Shown here one piece after another: positions 49,608 to 59,024 of a stretch of DNA of 64,000 bases. Source of the stretch: Pseudogemmatithrix spongiicola (GTDB lineage Bacteria > Gemmatimonadota > Gemmatimonadetes > Gemmatimonadales > Gemmatimonadaceae). The notes under the pieces are model-generated. The model saw only the letters and a program-made list of their open reading frames with translations, was not told the origin of the DNA and ran no database searches. Numbering within the stretch: the stretch's first letter is position 1; each line of letters begins with the position of its first letter. The stretch spans positions 3,162,001 to 3,226,000 of the forward strand of contig NZ_CP130613.1 in the NCBI RefSeq assembly GCF_030623445.1. Reading direction: 5' to 3'. The position numbers and the translations under genes were made by a program.

Positions 49608-50492
49608 CTAGCTGGCGGCGGGGTCCTCTCCCTTGCCTGGCACGCGGGTGGGTGTGCGCTCGATCACACGCACCGCCAGCAGGTTCTGGTCGGCGCGGTT
49701 CACCGTCGACGTGAGGCTCTCCCCCGGCTCGCGCACGGCCCAGCCGAGGCTGAACGGCACCGGCGCCGTCCGAAGCGCGGCGATGCGCATGCGCTCGGCC
49801 ACCATTCCCACCTGGGCCTGGCGCGCCCCGCGCAGCACGATCACGAACTCGTCGCCGCCGACGCGCACCACCGGCTCCTCCGCGCGCACCTGCCGCATCA
49901 GGAAGCGGCTCATGCGGATGAGCGTGTTGTCGCCCATCTGGTGCCCGTACTCGTCGTTGTACTGCTTGAAGTGGTCGATGTCGATGAACAGGCAGCCCCA
50001 GCTCTCGTCGCCGGGGCTGAGCACAGCGTCGAGATCGGCCAAGTGCCGCCGGTTGTAGCAGCCGGTGAGCGGGTCGCGCACGCTCTGCTGGCGGAGCTCC
50101 TCTTCCAGTTGCTTGCGCTGCGTGATGTCGACGAGGATGCCGTGGTAGATCGTCTCGCCCGATTCCGCTTCCTGCACGGCGTACATGGTGTCGAGCACGG
50201 TCAGCATCATGCCGTCCGGGCGCAGCAGTTGCAGTTCGAAGTCCCGCACGAAGCCATCGCGCTCCACCATGTCCATCTCCGCCAGGCGCCTCGACGGATC
50301 CACCACCATCTCGTTCGCGCCGTACGCCTTCAGGTCGTCGAGCCCGCGGACGCCGAGGAGCTGGAAGAACGCCGGGTTCGCATCGAGGACGTTGCCGCGC
50401 ATGTCGGTGATGTAGATCGCCTCGCGCAGGTTCGCGACCAGCGAACGCAGCGCGTCGGGGTCCTGCAGCGAGCGGAAGCGGCGCGGGCTCAT
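49608..50492 (-). CDS. PAS-GGDEF diguanylate cyclase
   Basis: This 294-residue protein has one PAS domain (about 15-128, LREAIYITDMRGNVLDANPA) and a GGDEF domain (about 138-285). The active-site motif GGDEF at 212-216 is intact, so synthesis of cyclic di-GMP is expected. The inhibitory site normally RxxD reads RAEE at 203-206, so product feedback may be weak. ATG 50492 overlaps the stop of the HD-protein gene (ATGA). It is the last gene of a three-gene operon starting at 53778. Confidence 0.93.
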   Translation of the reverse strand: MSPRRFRSLQDPDALRSLVANLREAIYITDMRGNVLDANPAFFQLLGVRGLDDLKAYGANEMVVDPSRRLAEMDMVERDGFVRDFELQLLRPDGMMLTVLDTMYAVQEAESGETIYHGILVDITQRKQLEEELRQQSVRDPLTGCYNRRHLADLDAVLSPGDESWGCLFIDIDHFKQYNDEYGHQMGDNTLIRMSRFLMRQVRAEEPVVRVGGDEFVIVLRGARQAQVGMVAERMRIAALRTAPVPFSLGWAVREPGESLTSTVNRADQNLLAVRVIERTPTRVPGKGEDPAAS

Positions 50493-51637
50493 GCGACCAC
50501 CGCCTCGCGCGCTTCCCACTGCTTCATCATGCCGATGAACGCGGTCGCGGCCTCGAGGTCGAAGTCCGGCCCCGCGCCCTGTTCGATCTGCTTCAGCACG
50601 CGCTCCGGCTCCCAGGCCTCGCGGTACGGGCGGTTGGTGCGCAATGCGTCGTACACGTCGCAGACGTGCACCAGCTTGCTCGCCGAGTGCACGCCGCGCT
50701 CGAAGTGCCGCCGCGGATAGCCCTGCCCGTTGATCATGATGTGGTGCTCGTAGGCCACCGCCGCCGCGAGATCGAGGTTGTGGTCGCTCTCGTAGATGAT
50801 CTTCGCCCCGTCGATCGGGTGCTTGCGCATGATCACCCACTCCTCGTCCGTCAGCTTGCCCGGCTTGGTCAGCACTTCCTTGGGGATGCGGACCTTGCCA
50901 AGGTCGTGCAGCAGGCCGGCGACGCCGAACGCACGCACGTCGCTCGGGCCCATGCCCATCCACTCCGCCAGCGCCATCGTCAGCACGGAGACGTTCAGCG
51001 AGTGCGTCGTCGTGTACTGGTCGAATTCCTTGAGCTGCAGCAGCGGCATCACGATGTTGCGGTCGCCGTGCATCGCCAGCGAGAGCGACCGCACCACGGA
51101 CTCGGCCTCGAACAGCGGCAGTTCGCCCGTCTCCTGCACTTCGCGGTGCATCCACTCCACCGTATCGGCTTCCTCGCCGAGCGTGTACGTGAAGTTGGTC
51201 GTCGGTACCGGCAGGACCAGCTTGGGATCCTCGCCGCCCTTCACGCCGATCGCGCCGAACTTGATCGTCGAACGCTTCTCGGGACTGCGCGTCGTGGAGT
51301 CGATGGCCTGCAGCGTGATGCGCGCCAGTACCTCATCGAGGAACAGCTCGAACTCCTCGCGTGTCGTGCCCTTCTGGAACTCCACGCGCTGCACGCCCGC
51401 GTTGGCGAGACGGGTGCCCCAGTCCCAGTCCCCGAGTTCGCGCAGCGACATCTCGCCGTACACGACGTCCTGCCCGAGAAACGAGAAGCGTGGCTTCGGG
51501 TCGGTCTCCTGCAGGACCTGCAGCCGCTCGAAGGCCTGCTCGATGCCGCGCGCGCGCGCCGGATGCCCCTCCGAGTAGAGGGACATCGTCGCCAAGGCCT
51601 GCGCGAACGTCGTGAGGAACTTCACGGCTTCGGTCAC
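50489..51637 (-). CDS. HD-domain phosphohydrolase with degenerate GYP motif
   Basis: This 382-residue protein has an N-terminal domain of about 110 residues that it shares with the next upstream protein (YSEGHP, then RELGDWDWGTRLANAGVQRV, then TTREEFELFL). A C-terminal HD domain follows (HSLNVSVL, GLLHDLGK with His244-Asp245, KHP). The HD-GYP signature is altered: HHE becomes HHI (298-300) and DGxGYP becomes NGQGYP. It may still bind metal and hydrolyse cyclic di-GMP, or act as a receiver only. GTG 51637 and its stop both overlap neighbours by 4 nt. Confidence 0.85.
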   Translation of the reverse strand: MTEAVKFLTTFAQALATMSLYSEGHPARARGIEQAFERLQVLQETDPKPRFSFLGQDVVYGEMSLRELGDWDWGTRLANAGVQRVEFQKGTTREEFELFLDEVLARITLQAIDSTTRSPEKRSTIKFGAIGVKGGEDPKLVLPVPTTNFTYTLGEEADTVEWMHREVQETGELPLFEAESVVRSLSLAMHGDRNIVMPLLQLKEFDQYTTTHSLNVSVLTMALAEWMGMGPSDVRAFGVAGLLHDLGKVRIPKEVLTKPGKLTDEEWVIMRKHPIDGAKIIYESDHNLDLAAAVAYEHHIMINGQGYPRRHFERGVHSASKLVHVCDVYDALRTNRPYREAWEPERVLKQIEQGAGPDFDLEAATAFIGMMKQWEAREAVVA

Positions 51638-53778
51638 GCCATCTCCGCGTCGGTGTCGACGGCGATGAGCGGCTCGCCGGCGGACGGCGTCTCGCTGCGC
51701 GGCCGCGCCGTCATCGCGGCGGCCGCGACGATCTCGACGTCACCGCTCGCGGCCGCCAGCGCCAACGGCTGCTTCGCCGCCGGATGCGTGCGCCAGTGGA
51801 TCGCCAGGCCCTCGAGTGCCGCCAGCATCTCCGGCGACTTCCCCACCAACGCCTCGCGCTTGATGAGCTTGCCGACCTTCACCACGCGGTTCGCCAGCCA
51901 GGTCGGCGTGTCCGTGGCGCGGTCGGAACTCAGCGCGCGAATGCCGAGGGCGCGCAGGTCCGGCGAGAGCAGCGCTTCGTCCGCGCGCGTGCGCAGCACC
52001 AGCGCCGCGTCGTGCGGGCAGTTCGTCATCGCCGCACCGAGGCCCAGGCGCACGTTGCCTTCGTCGGCGTCGGCCAGCGCGCGCACGATGGCCGCATCGC
52101 GCGTCTGCGGCGCGCGCAGCAGCTGCCGGAGCGTCTCGCGGCGCACCGCCGCATCCGGATGGTCCATCCACTGCGCCGCGTCGAAGCCGCAGGCCCACTC
52201 CGGATGCCGGCCGAGCAAGGCGAGCAGCGGACGCAGCAGCGTCCAGCGCATACCCGGCAATCGCGCGAGGATCTCCGGACCCGCCGCCGGCCCGATGCGT
52301 TCGAGCAGCTGCGCGAGCGACTGCTGGCGCCGCTCGTCCGTCGCCTCCTCGAAGGCGTCCAGCAGCGCGTCCGCCGCGGCGACGCCCATGCGCCGCACGA
52401 TGCGCTCGAGGGTGGCGACTGGCAGCGGCTCGAGCGCGAGCTGGAGCCGCAATTGCTGCGGCGTCGCCACATGGCGCCACAGCGCATCGCGCATCCACAG
52501 CGACGGCGCGTTGTCCACGAGGTTGAGCAGCGGTGCCACATCGCTGCGCTGCGCCATCACATCCGCCGAACGCCAGACCTGGTCCCCGAGCGTCTCGATC
52601 TCGAGCCCCATCGCCAACAGGCGCTCGGGTTCGATGGGGAAGCTGTGTTCCACCGTTCGCTGCTGCGGCTCGGCGCGCGCCATCTTCTCCAGCGCCTCGC
52701 GGTACCCGTCCGGATTCGGATCGTCGAGCGCCCAGCCTTCCATCAGCTTCTTGACCTGATCACGCAACGCGCCGTCGGCCTGTGTGCGCGTCGTCGACGG
52801 TCCCGATTCGGCATGCGTCGCCAGCTTCGAGAGCATGCGGACCATCGAGTGCGAGACGTTCTGTCCCGAGCTCTCCGACGCGGCCCGCACCAGTTCGATC
52901 ACCGCGTCCAGGGCCATGCCCTGCGCCGCATCGAGTACGAACTTCTGCTGCTGCTTGCGGTTGCCGCCCATGCGGACCAAGCGCTCGAGCGTCGCCGGCG
53001 AGAGCTGCGCGATGAGCTGCGAGATGCGTCGCTGCAGGGCCGCCGCCTCGCGACCCGACTTGTGCTTGAGTTCCTCGGCGATCTGCAGCAGGTAGCCGAC
53101 GACGACCTGGTCGTACGCGGCGTCGCGCTTGTGCTCCTCGATCGCCTGCGCCACGACCGCCGGATCGACGCCCGCGGGATCGTCGGTGTCGAGCTTGTCG
53201 GCCTGCGCCACCAACGCCGCCCGTGCAAGGCCCACCCACAGCGCGGCCGCGCGGCTGCCGCTCGCCTTCTGCCCGTCGTCGTCCTCGTCGCCCGCGTTGG
53301 GATCCTCCTCCAACAGCTGCAACTGCGCGAACGTCAGCGGAAACAGCCGGATGTGCGGCCACTGCGTGAGCACCTCGGGACCCTCGAGCCCCAGCGGCCG
53401 CGGCAAGCGTCCCGCGTCCACCGACACGGTGGACAGCATGTCCGTGAGCTCATCCTCCGTCACGCCCACGCTGAACTTCACGGCGCCCAGATGATGCTTG
53501 TGCAGCCGGTTCGCGAGCTCGCGCAGCACCGGGTTGCCCTCGTCCGTCGCCACGCCCTCGATGATCAGCTGGTGCCGCGCCACGCCCAGCGAGAGCGCCG
53601 CGCGCTCGCGCAGCAACGCGGCGAGCCGCGCACTCAGATCCGTCGTCGTGTTCTCCAGCAACGGATGCCCGGCCGGGTAGATCGCGTTCTTGTGCAGCCC
53701 GATCGAAAACTCGATCAGGAAGTCGGTCAGCTCCTTCGAGAGCGTCGCGGACTCGCCAGCCGTCGCCAAACGGGACAT
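51634..53778 (-). CDS. HEAT-like repeat protein with an N-terminal domain shared with the HD protein
   Basis: This is a 714-residue cytosolic protein. Residues about 10-115 align by motif with the start of the HD protein: YPAGHP, LSLGVARHQLIIEG, LRELANRLHKHHLGAVKFSVG, TEDELTDML. The middle is helical with an acidic linker (DPNAGDEDDDGQ). The C-terminal 330 residues carry HEAT-like helical repeats (DAAVRRETLRQLLRAPQTRDAAIVRAL and similar). No enzyme motif is present. As the first gene of the HD/GGDEF operon it could be a scaffold or effector for cyclic di-GMP control. ATG 53778 is 93 bp from the divergent GMC gene. Confidence 0.72.
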   Translation of the reverse strand: MSRLATAGESATLSKELTDFLIEFSIGLHKNAIYPAGHPLLENTTTDLSARLAALLRERAALSLGVARHQLIIEGVATDEGNPVLRELANRLHKHHLGAVKFSVGVTEDELTDMLSTVSVDAGRLPRPLGLEGPEVLTQWPHIRLFPLTFAQLQLLEEDPNAGDEDDDGQKASGSRAAALWVGLARAALVAQADKLDTDDPAGVDPAVVAQAIEEHKRDAAYDQVVVGYLLQIAEELKHKSGREAAALQRRISQLIAQLSPATLERLVRMGGNRKQQQKFVLDAAQGMALDAVIELVRAASESSGQNVSHSMVRMLSKLATHAESGPSTTRTQADGALRDQVKKLMEGWALDDPNPDGYREALEKMARAEPQQRTVEHSFPIEPERLLAMGLEIETLGDQVWRSADVMAQRSDVAPLLNLVDNAPSLWMRDALWRHVATPQQLRLQLALEPLPVATLERIVRRMGVAAADALLDAFEEATDERRQQSLAQLLERIGPAAGPEILARLPGMRWTLLRPLLALLGRHPEWACGFDAAQWMDHPDAAVRRETLRQLLRAPQTRDAAIVRALADADEGNVRLGLGAAMTNCPHDAALVLRTRADEALLSPDLRALGIRALSSDRATDTPTWLANRVVKVGKLIKREALVGKSPEMLAALEGLAIHWRTHPAAKQPLALAAASGDVEIVAAAAMTARPRSETPSAGEPLIAVDTDAEMA

Positions 53779-53859
53779 TGGCCGGAATATGTGCGGGCGC
53801 CATGTAACGCGCCAATATCTAATAGGATGCGATCGCTGGCCTCCCACCCCAGGCCCGTC

Positions 53860-53865
53860 TATATA
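53860..53865 (+). promoter_or_regulatory. -10-like TATATA 6 nt before the GMC gene start
   Basis: TATATA at 53860-53865 is followed by 6 nt and GTG 53872, with no ribosome-binding site. This supports GTG 53872 as a leaderless start rather than ATG 53827. Confidence 0.45.
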
Positions 53866-53871
53866 TCTGCC

Positions 53872-55785
53872 GTGCGCAGCCCCGCCCCGCTTTCCGCCAC
53901 GCAGCGCGAGGTCCTCCGGGCCATCGCCGAAGCCGTCGTTCCGCACGCCTTCGCCGATGCCGATCGCGGCCGGGCGCTCGTCGACGCCGTCCTCGCGCGC
54001 ATCGCCCGATTGCATCCCCGCAAACGACGCGACCTCGGACTCGCCATCTCGCTGCTCGGGGCGCGGCCTGCGGCCGTTGTTGCGGGCCTCCCGCCGAGCC
54101 GCTTTGAACGCCAGTCCGTCCAGAACCGGACGCGCATCCTCGAGGCATGGGCGCAAAGTCGCATCCCGCTCATGCGCACGGTCCTGCAGTCCGTGCGCCG
54201 TCTCGTGTTGCTCGTCGAGTACGGCACTGAAGACGCGCAGCGCGAGGTCGGTTACCGCGGCGCGTACCACACGCGCGGTCCTGCCGTGCCGTGGGAAGGC
54301 GCGCTCGCCGGCACGCCATCGGACGATGAACCGGTGGCGCGCGCGCCGATCCCCGAGGCTGCGCATCGCCAACCCGTCTCTTCCACGCGCCTGACGCCCC
54401 TTACCCTCGACGGCAGCGTCCTGCGCTGTGACGCCGTGGTGATCGGCACGGGAGCGGGAGGCGCGACCGCGGCAGCGCGTCTCGCCGAGTCGGGGCTCGA
54501 TGTCCTCGTCGCCGAGGGCGGCGAACTCGTGCAGCCGAGTGAGTTCGATGAGCGCGAAGGTCCGCTCTTCGAGCGACTCTACGCCGATGGCGGACTCCGC
54601 ACCACCGACGACCTCGGCGTCGCCATGGTCCAAGGCGTCACGGTCGGCGGCAGCACGACCGTGAACTGGATGATCATGCTGCGGACACCCGACTGGGTGC
54701 TCGACGGCGCCGCCAAGCTCGGCTGGTCCGCACAGCACGCGGTGATCAACGCGCGCAACTGCATTCGCACGGGCTTCTGCGGCTACGGCTGTCGCAGCGG
54801 CGCCAAGCAGGGCACGCTGGAGACCTTTCTCCCGCGCGCCTTGGCCGCCGGTGCGCGCCTCATCGTGAACGCCGAGGCGCAGCGCATCGAGTTCGTCGAG
54901 CGCGGCGGGCCCTTCCCGAAGAAGCGCATCGTGCTGCAGCAGCGGCTCCCCGATGGCCGCGTCCGCGATGTCGGGGTCGAGGCGAAGGTGGTGGTGGTTG
55001 CAGGCGGCGCCGTCGGCACGCCGGTGCTGCTCCAACGCTCGGGTCTCGGGGGCGGCGCGGTCGGCAAGTACCTGCGCCTGCATCCGACCACCGGACTCAA
55101 TGGCATCTACGACCGCGAGATCTACGCCGCGGGTGGCATCCCCATGACGTCCGTCTGCGACGAGTTCCACCGGCTCGACGCCAACGGATACGGCGTGTGG
55201 ATCGAGACGCCACCGCTTCACCCCGCACTCGCCGCCACCGCCTGCCCCGGCATCGGCGAGCCGCACCGCGCCAAGATGCTGCAGTTCCGGAACACGGGCT
55301 CGCTGGTCATCCTCACCCGCGATGGCGCCGACCGCGAGCAATCCAACGGCGACGTCCGCCTGCGGCGCGATGGCTCGGTCTCGATTCGCTACGCCATGGG
55401 ACGCACGGACCGCGCCCACGCCTTGACAGGGCTCGAAGCGGCCGCCCAGCTCCACTTCGCGATGGGGGCGCGTGAAGTCATCAGCGGCCACGCGCGCGGC
55501 CTCACCATGCGGCACCCCGACGACATCGCGCGGCTGCGCGAGCGTCCCATGGGCCCCAACGACCTGCCGTTCTTCTCCGCGCACGTGAACGGCACCTGCC
55601 GCTTCGGCACCGACCCCCGGTCCGCCGGCACCGATCCGCACGGTGAACGCTTTGGCGCGCCGGGCGTATTTGTCGCGGACGGTTCGCTCCTGCCCACCGC
55701 GCCCGGTGTGAACCCGCAGGAGACGATCTTCGCCCTCAGCACCATCGTCGCGGAACGCATCGCATCGAGAGTCCGGGGCGGATAG
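53872..55785 (+). CDS. GMC-family FAD oxidoreductase
   Basis: This is a 637-residue protein. An N-terminal domain of about 150 residues (LSATQREVLRAIAEAVVPHAF) is typical of gluconate-dehydrogenase-like and cholesterol-oxidase-like relatives. The FAD dinucleotide motif is VVIGTGAGGATAAARLAESG near residue 190, and catalytic-end motifs are FSAHVNGTCRFGTDP and GVNPQETIFALS. It should oxidise an alcohol or sugar with FAD; the electron acceptor is unknown. I prefer GTG 53872; ATG 53827 would add 15 residues. No signal peptide is seen. Confidence 0.87.
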   Translation: MRSPAPLSATQREVLRAIAEAVVPHAFADADRGRALVDAVLARIARLHPRKRRDLGLAISLLGARPAAVVAGLPPSRFERQSVQNRTRILEAWAQSRIPLMRTVLQSVRRLVLLVEYGTEDAQREVGYRGAYHTRGPAVPWEGALAGTPSDDEPVARAPIPEAAHRQPVSSTRLTPLTLDGSVLRCDAVVIGTGAGGATAAARLAESGLDVLVAEGGELVQPSEFDEREGPLFERLYADGGLRTTDDLGVAMVQGVTVGGSTTVNWMIMLRTPDWVLDGAAKLGWSAQHAVINARNCIRTGFCGYGCRSGAKQGTLETFLPRALAAGARLIVNAEAQRIEFVERGGPFPKKRIVLQQRLPDGRVRDVGVEAKVVVVAGGAVGTPVLLQRSGLGGGAVGKYLRLHPTTGLNGIYDREIYAAGGIPMTSVCDEFHRLDANGYGVWIETPPLHPALAATACPGIGEPHRAKMLQFRNTGSLVILTRDGADREQSNGDVRLRRDGSVSIRYAMGRTDRAHALTGLEAAAQLHFAMGAREVISGHARGLTMRHPDDIARLRERPMGPNDLPFFSAHVNGTCRFGTDPRSAGTDPHGERFGAPGVFVADGSLLPTAPGVNPQETIFALSTIVAERIASRVRGG

Positions 55786-55827
55786 CTTTCTAGCTCGCAC
55801 CACGCCTCCCTCGCCTCGATTCCGCCC

Positions 55828-57837
55828 GTGTCACAGCCCGACGCCTCGCTGCAATCGCTCGCCATCAACACCGTCCGCACCCTCTCCATGGATGCGGTCC
55901 AGGCAGCCGAGTCGGGGCATCCCGGCACCCCGATGGCCTTGGCGCCGCTGGCCTACGCGCTCTACACGCGGCACGTGCGCCACAATCCCGCCGATCCGCA
56001 TTGGCCCGACCGCGATCGCGTGATCCTCTCCGCAGGCCATGCGTCGATGCTACTCTACTCGACGCTGTATCTCTCCGGCTACGATCTCTCGCTCGACGAG
56101 ATCAAGAACTTCCGGCAGTGGGGCAGCAAGACACCCGGGCATCCGGAGTTCGGCCACACCGCCGGCGTCGAGACCACCACCGGCCCGCTCGGCCAAGGCG
56201 TCGGCAACGCCGTCGGCTTCGCCGTCGCCGAAGCGCACCTCGCCGCGCTGTTCAATCGCGATCGCCACAGCGTCATCGACCACTACACCTGGTTCATCGC
56301 CGGCGACGGCTGCCTGCAGGAAGGCATCTCGCACGAGGCTGCGTCCTTCGCCGGCCACCAGAAGCTCGGCAAGCTCATCGGCTTCTTCGACGACAATCGC
56401 ATCACGATCGACGGCCGCACGGATCTCTCCTGCAGCGATGACGTCCAGAAGCGCTTCGAGAGCTACGGCTGGCAGGTGCTGCACATCAGCGACGTGAACG
56501 ACCAGTCGCAGATCGACGCCGCCATCGCCGACGCCAAGCGCGACACCGAGCGTCCCACGCTCGTCATCACGCGCACCATCATCGGCTTCGGCTCGCCGAA
56601 TCGTGCGGACACCGCCAAGGCCCACGGCGAACCGCTCGGCAAGGACGAGATCAAGCTCACCAAGGCCGCCTATGGTTGGCCCAGCGACGAACCCTTCCAC
56701 GTGCCAACCGCGGCGCTCGAGCATTGGCGCCTCGCCAAGGAGCGCGGCGTCAACATGCAGGCCGAGTGGATGCGCCGTTTCGCCGAGTACGCGAAGGCGT
56801 TTCCCAGCGAAGCGAAGGAACTGGGCCGTCGTTGGCACGGCGACCTCCCCGCCGGCTGGGAGAAGTCGCTGCCCGAGTTCACGAGCGAGAACGGCAACGT
56901 CGCCAGCCGCGCCGCCAGCGGCAGCGTCATCAACGCCATCGGCCCCGCGGTGCCCGAACTCATCGGCGGTTCCGCCGACCTCACGGGCTCGAACCTCACG
57001 AACGTCAAGAACGGCGGCATCTTCTCCGCCACGCAGCGCAGCGGCCGCAACTTCCACTTCGGCATCCGCGAGCATGCCATGGGCGCCGTGATGAACGGCA
57101 TGGCCCTGCACGGCGGCATCATCCCGTACGGCGGCACGTTCCTCGTGTTCGCCGACTACATGCGGCCGGCGATCCGCCTTGCCGCGCTGATGCGCCAGCA
57201 GGTCATCTACGTCTTCACGCACGATTCCATCGGACTCGGCGAGGACGGCCCCACGCATCAGCCCATCGAGCATCTCGGGGCGCTCCGCTGCATCCCGAAC
57301 CTGCTCGTGCTGCGTCCCGCCGACGCGCAGGAGACGGCGGAGGCCTGGCGCACGGCCCTCAAGCATCGCACGGGGCCGAGCGCGCTGGTGCTCACGCGTC
57401 AGAAGCTCCCGTTGATCGATCGCAGCACGCACGGCGCGGCAAGCGGGCTCGCCAAGGGCGCGTACGTGCTCAAGGATGCACCAGAGGGTCAGTCACTCAA
57501 GGCGGTGATCCTCGCGACGGGCTCCGAGGTCGAGGTCGCGCTCAAGGCGCAGGCCGAGCTCGCCACGAAGGGCATCGCGACGCGCGTCGTGTCCATGCCG
57601 TCGATGGAACTCTTCGCGCAGCAGTCGAAGGAGTATCAGGCATCGGTGCTGCCCGAGGGTGTTCGCCGCGTGGCTGTCGAGGCTGCGCATCCGATGAGCT
57701 GGCATCGCTGGGTAGGCGTTGATGGCGCGATCGTCGGCATCGACGGCTTCGGTGCGTCGGCGCCGGCCCCCAAGCTCTTCCAGGAGTACGGCATCACCGC
57801 GCAGGCCGTCGTGGCGGCCGTCACGGCGCGCGCGTAG
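55828..57837 (+). CDS. tkt: Transketolase
   Basis: This 669-residue enzyme starts at GTG 55828. The thiamine-diphosphate site GDGCLQEGISHEAASFAGHQ, the first-domain LSAGHASMLLYS, the HTAGVETTTGPLGQG loop and the second-domain GIREHAMGAVMNGMALHGG and THDSIGLGEDGPTHQPIEH are all present. It is full length for the bacterial family. It moves two-carbon units in the pentose phosphate pathway with ThDP and Mg2+. It lies 42 bp after the GMC gene, on the same strand, so co-transcription is possible. Confidence 0.96.
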   Translation: MSQPDASLQSLAINTVRTLSMDAVQAAESGHPGTPMALAPLAYALYTRHVRHNPADPHWPDRDRVILSAGHASMLLYSTLYLSGYDLSLDEIKNFRQWGSKTPGHPEFGHTAGVETTTGPLGQGVGNAVGFAVAEAHLAALFNRDRHSVIDHYTWFIAGDGCLQEGISHEAASFAGHQKLGKLIGFFDDNRITIDGRTDLSCSDDVQKRFESYGWQVLHISDVNDQSQIDAAIADAKRDTERPTLVITRTIIGFGSPNRADTAKAHGEPLGKDEIKLTKAAYGWPSDEPFHVPTAALEHWRLAKERGVNMQAEWMRRFAEYAKAFPSEAKELGRRWHGDLPAGWEKSLPEFTSENGNVASRAASGSVINAIGPAVPELIGGSADLTGSNLTNVKNGGIFSATQRSGRNFHFGIREHAMGAVMNGMALHGGIIPYGGTFLVFADYMRPAIRLAALMRQQVIYVFTHDSIGLGEDGPTHQPIEHLGALRCIPNLLVLRPADAQETAEAWRTALKHRTGPSALVLTRQKLPLIDRSTHGAASGLAKGAYVLKDAPEGQSLKAVILATGSEVEVALKAQAELATKGIATRVVSMPSMELFAQQSKEYQASVLPEGVRRVAVEAAHPMSWHRWVGVDGAIVGIDGFGASAPAPKLFQEYGITAQAVVAAVTARA

Positions 57838-57870
57838 TTCGCGCATGCAGCTCCGCGCGGCCTCCCCACG

Positions 57871-58881
57871 GTGACCTTCGCCGCCCGATGGACCGCGCGA
57901 GCCCCCGGGCTCGCGCTTGTCATTCTCGTCGCCGTCGCCGCGCACGCCCTCGGCGCATGGGAGGTCCGCAGCCTCGGTCGGATGCTCGTCGATCCGCTCG
58001 TGCTCGCCATCCTCCTCGGCATGCTCGTGCGCGCCGTGCTCGGCGCGCGTGATCGCCTCGAGGATGGCATCGGCTTCGCAGCCAAAGACGTCCTCGAAGT
58101 CGCGGTCGTCCTGCTCGGCGCCTCCGTCAACCTCGCGATGCTCCGGAGCGCGGGCGTACCGCTCGCGCTCGGATTGCTCGGCTTCGTGGCGCTCGCCCTC
58201 GTCGGCGGCATCGTGATCGGCCGCGCGTTTGGGCTCACGCCGTCGCTCAGCGTGCTCATCGCCGCCGGCAACGCCATCTGCGGCAACTCGGCCATCGCCG
58301 CCGTGGCGCCGAGCATCGGCGCGCGCCGCGAGGACACCGCCTCGGCGGTGGCGTTCACCGCCTTGCTCGGCATGGTCGCCGTGCTCGCGTTGCCGCTGCT
58401 CATGCAACCCCTGGGCCTGAGCCACGAGCAGTTCGGCGTGCTGGCCGGTTCGACCGTGTACGCCGTGCCGCAGGTGCTGGCGGCTGCGTATCCCGTCAGC
58501 GACGCCGCCGGCGAGATGGCCACGCTCGTCAAGCTCACGCGCGTGCTGCTGCTCGGGCCCATGGTGCTGATCATCGCCGCGTGGTGGCGCCGCACGCACG
58601 CCGACGCCAGTGGCCTGAAGATGCCGCGCGTGGGACTGCCGTGGTTCATCGTCGGGTTCGCGCTCCTCGCCTTGCTCCGGGCAACGGGAGTCCTCTCGGT
58701 GGCCAACGCCGAACTCGCGGCGGACGGCGCGCATCGCCTCACGCTGGCGGCGATGGCCGGTCTCGGCCTGAGCGTGGACCTGCACGATGTTCGCCGCGTC
58801 GGGCTGCGCGCGGCGCTGACCGCCTCGGCCGGCTTGCTCCTGCTGGTCCTCCTCGGCCTCGGACTCGCCCGGCTCGTCTAG
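57871..58881 (+). CDS. YeiH-family (UPF0324) putative sulfate exporter
   Basis: This 336-residue membrane protein has about ten helices. Family motifs are VLLGASVNLAMLRSAG, AICGNSAIAAVAPSIGA and FGVLAGSTVYAVPQVLAAAYPVS. YeiH proteins are annotated as sulfate or other anion exporters, but transport is not established for most. The start is GTG 57871, 33 bp after transketolase. A twin-arginine metalloprotease pair follows after 143 bp. Confidence 0.9.
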   Translation: MTFAARWTARAPGLALVILVAVAAHALGAWEVRSLGRMLVDPLVLAILLGMLVRAVLGARDRLEDGIGFAAKDVLEVAVVLLGASVNLAMLRSAGVPLALGLLGFVALALVGGIVIGRAFGLTPSLSVLIAAGNAICGNSAIAAVAPSIGARREDTASAVAFTALLGMVAVLALPLLMQPLGLSHEQFGVLAGSTVYAVPQVLAAAYPVSDAAGEMATLVKLTRVLLLGPMVLIIAAWWRRTHADASGLKMPRVGLPWFIVGFALLALLRATGVLSVANAELAADGAHRLTLAAMAGLGLSVDLHDVRRVGLRAALTASAGLLLLVLLGLGLARLV

Positions 58882-59024
58882 CGCGCGGTTCCGGGGCGGT
58901 AGGGCGGGCCTGCGCCCAGCACCCCAGCCCGCTGCGCCGTAGACCTTCGACAGCGTTTGCCATCTGGGTGCACAGGGGCCACATTCTCCCCCCGCGCCCG
59001 ATCCCGCTCTCCGGAGATCTTCGC

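Noticed and set aside
50666-52759. Long plus-strand open frame opposite the HD and HEAT-like genes
   Set aside because: Low-complexity Arg/Ser/Ala composition and no start or ribosome-binding site; a shadow of the coding strand.
56050-57432. Minus-strand frame of 460 codons opposite transketolase
   Set aside because: Mirrors transketolase codons, with no recognisable protein features.
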